Source: Rhodanobacter glycinis
GTDB lineage: Bacteria > Pseudomonadota > Gammaproteobacteria > Xanthomonadales > Rhodanobacteraceae
Assembly (NCBI RefSeq): GCF_900114325.1
Contig: NZ_FOSR01000002.1
Span: forward strand, 248,001 to 312,000
Direction of reading: 5' to 3'
Length of the DNA stretch: 64,000 nucleotides
Shown: positions 35,594 through 44,391 of the stretch, in pieces
How positions within the stretch are numbered: the first letter of the stretch is position 1
Layout of the letters: each line of letters opens with the position of its first letter
The notes under the pieces: generated by a model
Databases searched by the model: none
What the model saw: only the letters and a program-made list of their open reading frames with translations
Told to the model about the DNA's origin: nothing
Program-made: the position numbers and the translations under genes

Positions 35594-37561
35594 ATGCATC
35601 GCTTCATGCGTCATGCCTTTCCCGCTTTCTTTCTGGTCGCCGCCATGGCCACCGGATCGGCCCACGGCGCCGACCAGGCCCACGTGCAGCTTCCCAGCGA
35701 GATACCGGCACACTTCAAACCGGTGACCGGCAGTTTCGACTTCACCCGCCGCGTCGTCGACATCCCGATGCGCGACGGCGTGAAGCTGCACACCGTGATC
35801 CTCATCCCGAAGGGCGCGACACACGCAGGCATCCTGCTCACCCGCACGCCCTATGGCGCGGACAGCATGACCCATCATGCCGACAGCCCGCACCTGGGCC
35901 CGACGATCGTCGGCTATGACACCCCCGACGACATCGTCGTCGAGGACGGCTATATCCGCGTGGTGCAGGACGTGCGCGGCAAGTACGGTTCCGGTGGCGC
36001 CTTCGTGATGAACCGCCCGATGCGCGGTCCGTTGAACAAGACCTCGGTCGACGATGCGACGGACACCTACGACACCATCGACTGGCTGGTGAAGAACCTG
36101 CCGCAGAGCAACGGCAAGGTCGGCATCATCGGCATTTCCTACGACGGCTTCGAGGCCCTGGTAGGTGCCTTCCATCCACATCCCGCCCTGAAGGTGGTGG
36201 TGCCGATCAATCCGATGGTGGATGGCTGGATGGGCGACGACTGGTTCCACAACGGCGCCTTCCGCGAGCAGATGATTCCCTATATCTACGGCCAGGATGC
36301 CGGCCGCTCCAGCCAGTATCCGTGGTGGTCCGGCGAGCGCGACGACTACAACCTTTACCTCAAGGCCGGTTCCGCCGGCGCGCTGGCACAGTCGCGTGGC
36401 ATGGACCAGCTCGGTTTCTGGCGCAAGCTGCTCGCGCATCCGGCCTATGATGCGTTCTGGCAAGACCAGGCCATGGACAAGTTGCTGGCGAAGCAACCGC
36501 TGAGCGTCCCGATGATGCTGGTCCACAGCCTGTGGGACGAGGAAGACATCTACGGCGACATGGCCGTCTATCGCGCGCTGGCCGACAAGCCCTCGGCGCG
36601 CGGCAAACTGTTCCTGGTCATCGGACCCTGGCGTCATGCCAAGACCTGGGAGCGGGCGCCGGACATCGGCAAGATCGACCTGGGCATGAACACCGGCGAC
36701 TGGTTTCGCAACCACGTGCTGCGACCGTTCCTGGCGCAATACCTGAAAGACGGCGCGCCGAAGGCATCCATCGCACCCGTCACGGCCTTCATCACCGGCG
36801 CCAATCGCTGGGAACGACTCGCGCATTGGCCCGAAGGTTGTGATGGTCATTGCACGCCCACCATGAAACCGCTCTACCTGCACGCCGACGATGGTCTGGG
36901 TTTCACAGCGCCAAAGGCCGGTGGCAGCGGCTACGACGAATATGTGTCCGACCCGGCCAAGCCAGTGCCCTATCGCATCCGCCCGATCCAGCCGTGGAGC
37001 CACGGCATGCCCGACCAGGTCGATACGTGGCCCGAATGGCTGGTCGACGATCAGCGTCAGTTCGCTACCCGCACCGACGTGGTGACCTATGTCTCCAAAC
37101 CGCTCGAGCAGCCGCTGATGATCGCCGGCTCACCCGCCGTGCATCTGGTGGCCTCGACCAGTGGCAGCGACAGCGACTGGGTGGTCAAGCTGATCGATGT
37201 GTATCCCGATGAGATGGCGGAGCAGCCTTCGATGGGTGGTTACGAGCTTCCGATCGCCATGGATATTTTCCGCGGCCGCTATCGCAAGAGCTTCGCCGAT
37301 CCCGAGCCGATTCCATCGAACCGGCCATTGCCGTACCGATTCGACCTGCCGACCGTCAACCATGTCTTCAAGAAGGGGCATCGACTGATGGTGCAGATCC
37401 AGTCGAGCTGGTTTCCGCTTTACGACCGCAATCCGCAGGCCTTCGTGCCAAACATTTTCCTGGCCAAACCGGGCGACTACCAAAAGGCGACGCAGCGTAT
37501 CTATCACAGCCCGCAACAGGCGACATACATCGACCTTCCCGTCGTGAAGGCCGTGCAGTAA
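35594..37561 (+). CDS. CocE/NonD-family hydrolase, alpha-amino acid ester hydrolase-like
   Basis: A 655-residue exported protein; the ATG at 35594 has AGAGGA upstream, and the signal peptide ends at AHGA. The catalytic core has MRDGVKLHTVILIP, Ser182 in GISYDGF, LKVVVPINPMVDGWMGDDWFHNGAFR, the acid region LWDEEDIYG and histidine GPWRHAKTW. A C-terminal jelly-roll (DWVVKLIDVYPDE, HRLMVQIQSSWFP) completes the X-Pro dipeptidyl-peptidase/CocE fold. The PMVDGWMGDDWFH stretch is diagnostic of Xanthomonas-type alpha-amino acid ester hydrolases, which act on amino-acid esters and beta-lactam acyl chains. Its place between a TBDT and glycosidases suggests removal of an ester or acyl group from the natural substrate. 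Confidence 0.88.
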   Translation: MHRFMRHAFPAFFLVAAMATGSAHGADQAHVQLPSEIPAHFKPVTGSFDFTRRVVDIPMRDGVKLHTVILIPKGATHAGILLTRTPYGADSMTHHADSPHLGPTIVGYDTPDDIVVEDGYIRVVQDVRGKYGSGGAFVMNRPMRGPLNKTSVDDATDTYDTIDWLVKNLPQSNGKVGIIGISYDGFEALVGAFHPHPALKVVVPINPMVDGWMGDDWFHNGAFREQMIPYIYGQDAGRSSQYPWWSGERDDYNLYLKAGSAGALAQSRGMDQLGFWRKLLAHPAYDAFWQDQAMDKLLAKQPLSVPMMLVHSLWDEEDIYGDMAVYRALADKPSARGKLFLVIGPWRHAKTWERAPDIGKIDLGMNTGDWFRNHVLRPFLAQYLKDGAPKASIAPVTAFITGANRWERLAHWPEGCDGHCTPTMKPLYLHADDGLGFTAPKAGGSGYDEYVSDPAKPVPYRIRPIQPWSHGMPDQVDTWPEWLVDDQRQFATRTDVVTYVSKPLEQPLMIAGSPAVHLVASTSGSDSDWVVKLIDVYPDEMAEQPSMGGYELPIAMDIFRGRYRKSFADPEPIPSNRPLPYRFDLPTVNHVFKKGHRLMVQIQSSWFPLYDRNPQAFVPNIFLAKPGDYQKATQRIYHSPQQATYIDLPVVKAVQ

Positions 37562-37609
37562 CAGAAACACCGAATGCCCGGCTTTCCGTTTCCGCCTCAA
37601 GGAGTCCGC

Positions 37610-39820
37610 ATGTCCGCAACAGCATTGTTCCGCAGGATCCTCGCACCATCGGCCATCGCCATGTCGATTTTCGCGGCTTTCGCCAGTATGGCGGCACCGG
37701 CATCGATGCATCCGGACGTGTCGAAGATGCCATGGATGAACAAGGCACTCTCGCCGGACAGGCGTGCCGATCTGGTTATCGCGCAGATGACCCTGGACGA
37801 GAAGATCCAACTGGTCCACGGCACTCACTGGATCGTGCACCGAGACGGCCAGGACGTCCCCGCGCATTCGAACTACGGCGCCGGCTTTGTACCGGGCATT
37901 GATCGCCTTGGCATTCCCGGCATCAACATGGCGGACTCTGCCGTGGGCGTCCGTGTGTCGACCTTCCAGGGGCGCTACGCAACCCTGTTGCCCTCGACCC
38001 TGGGGGCCGCTTCGAGCTGGAATCCGCAAGCTGCTTTCCTGTACGGCTCCGTGATTGGCCGCGAACTGCGCGCAATGGGTTTCAACATGTCCATCGGCGG
38101 CGGTGTCGATATCACCCGCGAGCCGCGCAACGGACGCAATTTCGAATACGCCGGCGAGGATCCGTTGCTGGCCGGCACCATGACCGGCAACCTGATGAAG
38201 GGCGTACAGGCCCAGCACCTGATGGGTGACGTCAAGCACTACGCCTTCAACGATCAGGAAACCGGACGCACGATCTACAGTGCCGACATCAACAAGCGCG
38301 CAGCGCGCGAAAGCGACCTGCTCGCCTTCCAGATCGCCATTGGCATCGCGCACCCGTCTGGCGTGATGTGCTCGTACAACCGTGTCAACACGGTCTACGC
38401 CTGCGAGAACCACTGGCTGCTTACCGACGTGCTGAAGAAGGATTTCGGCTTCAAGGGCTGGGTGTTGTCCGACTGGGGCGGTACGCACTCCACCGTCAAG
38501 GCGGCGCTCGCCGGCCTCGACCAGGAGATGCCCAGTGACAAGTACTTTGGCGAACCGCTGAAGCAGGCCGTGCTCGCCGGCAAGGTACCCATGTCGCGGC
38601 TCGACGACATGGACCATCGCATCCTGCGCAGCATGTTCGCCGCCGGCGTCATCGATGACCCGCCGACGCCACGCACGGTGATCAACCCTTTCCGCGGCCG
38701 CGATGATGCCCAGCAGCTTGCCGAAGAAAGCATGGTGCTTCTGAAAAACGAGGCACACCTGCTGCCCTTGCAGGCTTCGTCCATCCGCTCGATCGCCCTG
38801 ATCGGCTCGCATGCCGACGTCGGCGTGCCCTCGGGCGGCGGCTCGGCCCAGGTGAACGCGCCCGGCGGCAACGCCATTGGTCCCGGCGCCCACGCAGGGG
38901 AGAGCATTTATTTCCCATCGTCGCCCCTGAAATACATCCGCGAACACGCACCCGCTGCCAAAATCGACTTCAACCCGGGCACTGACCCGGCCGCCGCTGC
39001 CGCGCTGGCGCGAACGGCCCAGGTCGCCATCGTTTTCGTCAACCAGCCCATGCAGGAAGGCATGGACCGCCCCACGCTCGCGCTGCCCCATGACCAGGAT
39101 GCGCTGGTAGCCGCCGTAGCCGCCGCCAATCCGCATACCCTCGTCGTGCTCGAAACCGGCGGCCCGGTCGCCATGCCTTGGATCGACAAGGTGCAGGGAA
39201 TCGTCGAAGCCTGGTATCCCGGGATCGGTGGTGCGCAGGCGCTTGCCGACCTGCTCTTCGGCAATGTCGACTTCTCTGCCAAGCTGCCGGTCAGCTTCCC
39301 CCGCAACGACAACCAGCTGCCTCATCCCGAGATCGCCGGAATCACCGCAACAACCGCGTCGAAGACGCCGGTCTTTTTCGACGTGGACTACAACAAGGCA
39401 GGGGCCGCGGTCGGCTACAAATGGTTCGAGATGAAGCATCTCAAGCCGCTGTTCCCGTTCGGCTTCGGCCTCTCCTACACCAGCTACGCGTATTCGGGGC
39501 TGACGGTAGACCGTGATGGCCACACGGCCACGCTTACCGTCAGGAACACCGGCCAGCGCGCCGGGGCCGAAATCGCCCAGGTCTATGCGGTACTGCCGAA
39601 GGCCTCCGGAGAGACTTACAAGCGCCTTGTCGGCTTCGACCGGGTCGAGCTCGCGCCGGGCGAATCAAAGCGCATCACGGTTCCGTTGAATTCGCTGTGC
39701 CTGTCCGTCTACGACACGGCGAAGGACACCATGCTTCGCCTGCCAGGAACCTACACGATTCTTGCAGGGCCGTCCTCCGCGGACACGCCGCTTAGGGCAA
39801 GTTTCGTCCAGGCTCATTGA
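37610..39820 (+). CDS. GH3 beta-glucosidase-type enzyme
   Basis: A 736-residue secreted protein from the ATG at 37610 with AAGGAG eight bases upstream; the signal peptide ends in the AAP region near residue 30. The first domain carries GIDRLGIPGINMADSAVGVR, MGDVKHYAFNDQE and WVLSDWGG with nucleophile Asp288. The second alpha/beta sandwich domain follows (IALIGSHADVGVPSGGGSAQV, ANPHTLVVLETGGPVAMPW) and a C-terminal fibronectin-III-like domain (YAYSGLTVDRDGHTATLTVRNTG). This three-domain build is typical of beta-glucosidases and some xylosidases. It is the third gene of the locus and lies close to CocE and GH35. Removal of terminal beta-glucose is the likely role. Confidence 0.93.
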   Translation: MSATALFRRILAPSAIAMSIFAAFASMAAPASMHPDVSKMPWMNKALSPDRRADLVIAQMTLDEKIQLVHGTHWIVHRDGQDVPAHSNYGAGFVPGIDRLGIPGINMADSAVGVRVSTFQGRYATLLPSTLGAASSWNPQAAFLYGSVIGRELRAMGFNMSIGGGVDITREPRNGRNFEYAGEDPLLAGTMTGNLMKGVQAQHLMGDVKHYAFNDQETGRTIYSADINKRAARESDLLAFQIAIGIAHPSGVMCSYNRVNTVYACENHWLLTDVLKKDFGFKGWVLSDWGGTHSTVKAALAGLDQEMPSDKYFGEPLKQAVLAGKVPMSRLDDMDHRILRSMFAAGVIDDPPTPRTVINPFRGRDDAQQLAEESMVLLKNEAHLLPLQASSIRSIALIGSHADVGVPSGGGSAQVNAPGGNAIGPGAHAGESIYFPSSPLKYIREHAPAAKIDFNPGTDPAAAAALARTAQVAIVFVNQPMQEGMDRPTLALPHDQDALVAAVAAANPHTLVVLETGGPVAMPWIDKVQGIVEAWYPGIGGAQALADLLFGNVDFSAKLPVSFPRNDNQLPHPEIAGITATTASKTPVFFDVDYNKAGAAVGYKWFEMKHLKPLFPFGFGLSYTSYAYSGLTVDRDGHTATLTVRNTGQRAGAEIAQVYAVLPKASGETYKRLVGFDRVELAPGESKRITVPLNSLCLSVYDTAKDTMLRLPGTYTILAGPSSADTPLRASFVQAH

Positions 39821-39912
39821 TCACGCCGACCGCCTGGCCGCGCCATGCGACTGCGACGGACGAGCCGCGGCTACAGCTTCGCGAAAAGTCCAGGCCATTC
39901 ACGGATACACAC

Positions 39913-42900
39913 ATGCAGATACCCACGTCGACGACACCACCCCGGGTCGATCCCGCCTCACGCAAGCGTCGCCTTGGCCTGCGCCACTGGGGTGTCTGCA
40001 TGTTGCTGGCAAGCTTGTCGGCAAGTGCCTTGGCGGGGGCTTCATCATCAGCGGCTGCACAGGACCATGAACCGGCCCGACGGCACACCATCAGCTACGA
40101 CCGCTACTCGCTGAAGATCGACGGTCGGCGCATCTATGTATGGTCGGGCTCGTTCCACTACTGGCGATTGCCCAGCCCAAGCCTGTGGACAGATGTCTTC
40201 CAGAAGATGAAGGCCGCCGGCTACAACACCGTGGAAATCTATTTCAACTGGGCCTACCACTCGCCCCGCAAAGGGCGCTACGACTTCTCGGGCATCCGCG
40301 ATGTCGATCGCGTACTCGACGACGCCCAGAAGGCCGGCCTCTACGTCATCGCGCGGCCGGGCCCATACATCAATGCGGAAACCGACGCCGGCGGTTTCCC
40401 CGATTGGTTGATCGCGGTCAAGGGCCGGGCACGCTCGCCGGCGCCGGATTACACCGCCGCCTACAAGGAATGGCTCACCCGCATCGACCGCATCCTGGCC
40501 CGCCACCAGCTCACCAACGGAACCGGTTCGGTGATCCTCTACCAGGTCGAGAACGAGTTCTACGACAACTCTCCAGCCGGGCGCCGCTACATGCGCGACA
40601 TCGAGCAAAAGGCCCGTGCCGATGGCATCACGGTGCCGCTTGTCGGCAACCACAATGGAAGCTTCGAGCACGGCGTCGGTGCAATCGATATCCCGGGCTA
40701 CGACGATTACCCGCTGGGCTTCGACTGCTCGCGTCCGCAGCAGTGGAGTGAACTTTACGATTACACCCGCGAGCGTCGTGCGCTGACCCATGCTCCGCTG
40801 TTCTTTCCCGAATACCAGGGCGGCTCGTTCGACCCCTGGGGCGGCCCGGGTTACGCAAAGTGCCGCCAACTCACCGGCCCGGCCTTCGAGCGCGTGTACT
40901 ACGAAGCCATGATGGCCAGCGGCTCGACCATGCAGAATTTCTACATGACCTACGGCGGCATCAACTGGGGCTGGCTGGCCTCGCCCGGCGTATACACCTC
41001 CTACGACTACGCCGCACCCATCGATGCGGCGCGACGACTGACCGCCAAGTACGACCAGCAGAAACTGCTCGGCTATTTCACCCGGGCGGTGCAACCGTTG
41101 ACCCAGACCGACCGGATGGCGGCCAAGTCGCCGGACAATCCCGCCTTGCGCCTGGATGCGCGGATCAATCCGGTCGACGACACGCAGTTCTACATCCTGC
41201 GCCACGCCGACGCGAGCTCCACCGCCGCCGACAGCACCCACCTCTGGCTCGACCTGGGCCGCGGTGATCGCAGCAGCGCGGCAGCACTGGACCGTTACAC
41301 GCGGATCCCGCAACAAGCGGGCACCGCGCTGCGAATCGATGGCCGTGACTCCAAGATCCTGCTGGCCGACTATCACTTCGGAGGGCAGAATCTGCTGTAT
41401 TCCACCTCCGACTGGATGACCAACCTCAGCCAGGGCAAGCGCGATATCGCGGTCATCTACGGCCGCCGTGGCGAGGATGGCGAAACCGTATTCACCTATC
41501 GGGCGAAGCCGTCGGTCCAGGTGCTTTCCGGCAAGGTGGTCACCGCATGGGATGCCACCCGCGGCCAGCTGAGGCTGAATTACACGCACGAAGGCCTGAC
41601 GCGCGTGCTGATCCAATCCGGCCAGCATTCGCTATTGCTGCTGATCGGCGACGACCAGACGGCAGAACGCTTCTGGAAACTCGACACGCAAAGCGGCGCC
41701 GTGCTGGTGCGCGGCCCCTATCTCGTGCGTACGGCATCGCTCGCCGCCGCTCCAGCAGTGCCACGCACGATCGAACTGACCGGCGATACCGACAAGGCCA
41801 CCACGGTGGAAGTATTCGCCCCCGCCGACGTCCACGAGTTCACCTGGAACGGCCATCCCGTCCATGCCGAGACGACGCCTTCCGGCAGCCTGCTCGGGCA
41901 GCTCGACGGACCGCAGCCGGTGACCCTGCCGCAACTGACCGACTGGAAATACCAGCCGGGTGCCCCGGAAATCCAACCCTCCTTCGACGACTCGCACTGG
42001 CCGGCTGCGAACCGGAAAAGTTCGAACAACCCGAACTGGAACGGCCACCTGCCCATCCTCAACAGCGACGACTACGGGTTCCACCACGGTAACGTGTGGT
42101 ATCGCGGTCATTTCACCGCCACTGGTCGCGAGCAAGGCGTCATCCTCGCCGCCTCGCCGGGAACCCACCAGGGCAACCATGGCCGCTTCACGGTCTGGCT
42201 CAATGGCCGTTACCTGGGCGACTACCCCAGCGGCGCCAGCTACTTCGGCTTCGATCCCGCCGACCTGAAAGTCGGCAAGGACAACGTGCTGTCGGTGCTG
42301 GTCGGCAACATGGGGCACAACCAGGACGGCAGCGGCGACGACCTGTTCAAGCAGCCGCGCGGACTGGAATCCGCCACTCTGCTGGGCGCGTCGCCGACGA
42401 TAAAGTGGAAGATCCAGGGCGATCGCGGCGGCGAAGTGCCCGCAGACCCGGTACGCGGCCCGATGAACAACGGCGGCCTGTACGGCGAGCGCATGGGCTG
42501 GTCGCTGCCAGGCTATCCCGACCAGGGTTGGACTGCGGCCACCATGCCGAGGACCACCAGCACGCCCGGCGTCGACTGGTACCGCATAACCTTCACGCTG
42601 GATGTGCCGGTCGGCCAGGACGTGCCGATCGGGCTGAAGATCAGTGACGATCCCTCGCGCCACTATCGTGCGCTGATCTTCATCAACGGCTGGCAGGTCG
42701 GCCGCTACATCAATGCGACCGGTCCGCAGCGCGTGTTCAACCTGCCTGCCGGGCTGTTGAATCCACATGGCCGGAACACGATTGCGATCGCTGACTGGAA
42801 TACCGGTACTCGCGGCGGACTGGGCAAGGTATCGCTGGTGACGCTGGGTAACTACCGCAGCGCGTTGCACGTTCGCCTGGTGCCCGCACCTGGCTACCGC

Positions 42901-42966
42901 GAGCTGTTCGCCTCGCCGGCAGGAGCGGCTTCCGGAAAAACCTCCGCCCATCCTCCGAAGCATTGA
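39913..42966 (+). CDS. GH35 beta-galactosidase, multidomain
   Basis: A 1017-residue protein assigned to the ATG at 39913, which precedes a long basic stretch and a hydrophobic signal segment (LRHWGVCMLLASLSASALAG). A TTG overlapping the GH3 stop is in frame but has no ribosome site. The TIM barrel has GSFHYWRLPSPSLW, Glu215 in QVENEF (acid/base) and Glu300 in FFPEYQGGSFDPWGG (nucleophile). Several beta domains fill the rest, as in fungal- and plant-like long GH35 enzymes; jelly-rolls are visible around VWYRGHFTATG and WYRITFTLDVP. It releases terminal beta-D-galactose. The gene is followed after 13 bases by GH27. Confidence 0.93.
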   Translation: MQIPTSTTPPRVDPASRKRRLGLRHWGVCMLLASLSASALAGASSSAAAQDHEPARRHTISYDRYSLKIDGRRIYVWSGSFHYWRLPSPSLWTDVFQKMKAAGYNTVEIYFNWAYHSPRKGRYDFSGIRDVDRVLDDAQKAGLYVIARPGPYINAETDAGGFPDWLIAVKGRARSPAPDYTAAYKEWLTRIDRILARHQLTNGTGSVILYQVENEFYDNSPAGRRYMRDIEQKARADGITVPLVGNHNGSFEHGVGAIDIPGYDDYPLGFDCSRPQQWSELYDYTRERRALTHAPLFFPEYQGGSFDPWGGPGYAKCRQLTGPAFERVYYEAMMASGSTMQNFYMTYGGINWGWLASPGVYTSYDYAAPIDAARRLTAKYDQQKLLGYFTRAVQPLTQTDRMAAKSPDNPALRLDARINPVDDTQFYILRHADASSTAADSTHLWLDLGRGDRSSAAALDRYTRIPQQAGTALRIDGRDSKILLADYHFGGQNLLYSTSDWMTNLSQGKRDIAVIYGRRGEDGETVFTYRAKPSVQVLSGKVVTAWDATRGQLRLNYTHEGLTRVLIQSGQHSLLLLIGDDQTAERFWKLDTQSGAVLVRGPYLVRTASLAAAPAVPRTIELTGDTDKATTVEVFAPADVHEFTWNGHPVHAETTPSGSLLGQLDGPQPVTLPQLTDWKYQPGAPEIQPSFDDSHWPAANRKSSNNPNWNGHLPILNSDDYGFHHGNVWYRGHFTATGREQGVILAASPGTHQGNHGRFTVWLNGRYLGDYPSGASYFGFDPADLKVGKDNVLSVLVGNMGHNQDGSGDDLFKQPRGLESATLLGASPTIKWKIQGDRGGEVPADPVRGPMNNGGLYGERMGWSLPGYPDQGWTAATMPRTTSTPGVDWYRITFTLDVPVGQDVPIGLKISDDPSRHYRALIFINGWQVGRYINATGPQRVFNLPAGLLNPHGRNTIAIADWNTGTRGGLGKVSLVTLGNYRSALHVRLVPAPGYRELFASPAGAASGKTSAHPPKH

Positions 42967-42979
42967 CCGAGAGCCCTCG

Positions 42980-44242
42980 ATGAAGAATGTCTCCACGCTT
43001 GCGTCGGCCGACGGAAAACGCCTCGCCCTCACCCGTCGGCACGGAATGTACTCGCTGTGCTGCCTGCTGCTGGCGATCATGCTGCTGGCATGGTCCGCCG
43101 CGGCAAGGTCCTTCGCCGTGGACACCGCCACGCCGGCGCGTACACCGCCGATGGGCTGGAACAGCTGGAACCACTTCGGCACCGCCGTCACCGCGGCGGA
43201 TATCCGCCACGCGGCCGACGCACTGGTATCCAGCGGCATGGCCGCAGCCGGCTACCGCTACGTCATCATCGACGACGGCTGGCAGGGCGAGCGCGACGCA
43301 CGCGGCGTGCTACACCCCAACGCCAAGTTTCCGGACATGAAGGCACTGGCCGCCTATGTACACGCCAAGGGGCTGGAGTTCGGCATCTACTCCTCGCCTG
43401 GCAAACGCACCTGTGGCGGCTACGCCGGCAGCGCGGGTCACGAGGCGCAAGACGCACGGACGTTCGCCAGCTGGGGCGTGGACTACCTCAAGTACGACAT
43501 GTGCAGCTTCACCCGACAACTGGAAGGCAAGCCGCCGGCGCGACAGGTGGCCATGATGAAAGCGGCCTACCTGCGCATGCACCATGCACTCGATGCCACC
43601 GGCCGACCCATCGTTTACGCCTTGTGCAATGGCGGCTGGGGTCGCATCTGGACGTGGGGTGCCGCCGTGGGTGGCAACCTGTGGCGCAGCAGCGCCGACA
43701 TCCGGTCCAACTACCAGAGCATGCTGTTCAACGCCACCTCGCAACTGGGGCTGCAGCGCTACGCCGGCCCGGGCCACTGGAACGATCCGGACATGCTGGA
43801 GATCGGCAACCCGGGCATGGACGACCCGGCGATGGAACGTACCCACATGAGCCTGTGGACGCTGCTGGCCGCGCCACTGATTGCCGGCAACGATCTGTCG
43901 GCAATGAATGCGGACACACGCGCCGTGCTGACCAACCCGGAAGTGCTGGCCATCGACCAGGATCCGCGCGGTGTGCAGGGGCGTCGGGTCGCGCAACGCG
44001 GACCGATCCAGTTGTGGGCGCGCCCGCTGGCCAACGGCACACTGGCAGTGGGATTGTTCAACACGCTCGATCATCCGCTCGGCGCCACGCTCGACTTCGA
44101 GGCACTGGGGCTGCATGGCGCGGTGCCTGCACGCGATCTGTGGCGGCATCGCGACCTGGGCGATATCGACACGCGCCGCGTATTTCAGGTACCGGCCCAT
44201 GGCGTAATTCTGCTTGAGCTGGGCGTCCCGGCAAAAAGTTAG
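42980..44242 (+). CDS. GH27 alpha-galactosidase
   Basis: A 420-residue exported enzyme; a long N-region is followed by the hydrophobic segment SLCCLLLAIMLLAWSAAA. The barrel has TPPMGWNSWNHFG, YVIIDDGWQ, nucleophile Asp173 in YLKYDMC, the acid/base Asp240 in SSADIRSNYQ, GHWNDPDMLEIGN and LLAAPLIAGNDL. A C-terminal beta-sandwich closes the protein, ending VPAHGVILLELG. It hydrolyses terminal alpha-galactosyl groups as on galactomannan or galactosylated oligosaccharides. It is tightly linked to GH35 upstream and lies 150 bases before GH2. Confidence 0.95.
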   Translation: MKNVSTLASADGKRLALTRRHGMYSLCCLLLAIMLLAWSAAARSFAVDTATPARTPPMGWNSWNHFGTAVTAADIRHAADALVSSGMAAAGYRYVIIDDGWQGERDARGVLHPNAKFPDMKALAAYVHAKGLEFGIYSSPGKRTCGGYAGSAGHEAQDARTFASWGVDYLKYDMCSFTRQLEGKPPARQVAMMKAAYLRMHHALDATGRPIVYALCNGGWGRIWTWGAAVGGNLWRSSADIRSNYQSMLFNATSQLGLQRYAGPGHWNDPDMLEIGNPGMDDPAMERTHMSLWTLLAAPLIAGNDLSAMNADTRAVLTNPEVLAIDQDPRGVQGRRVAQRGPIQLWARPLANGTLAVGLFNTLDHPLGATLDFEALGLHGAVPARDLWRHRDLGDIDTRRVFQVPAHGVILLELGVPAKS

Positions 44243-44391
44243 TCCCATCCGTTGTGCGTGATCTCCCGGGAAGATCGACGAAATGGATGTCCTTCCACGA
44301 CCGGGCAATGACACGACCCGATAGCGCAAAACCCCGTTTTCCGCCCCACCCTCGTCGGTAGCGGACCCAACAATTCGACAGGAAGGCAACC

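Noticed and set aside
34646-39523. Two long minus-strand open frames opposite the TBDT, CocE and GH3 genes
   Set aside because: Arg/His/Val-rich translations with no domains; the plus-strand genes are complete.
39817-39912. TTG start for GH35 overlapping the GH3 stop
   Set aside because: No ribosome site and it would place a long non-signal stretch before the signal peptide; the ATG at 39913 is preferred.
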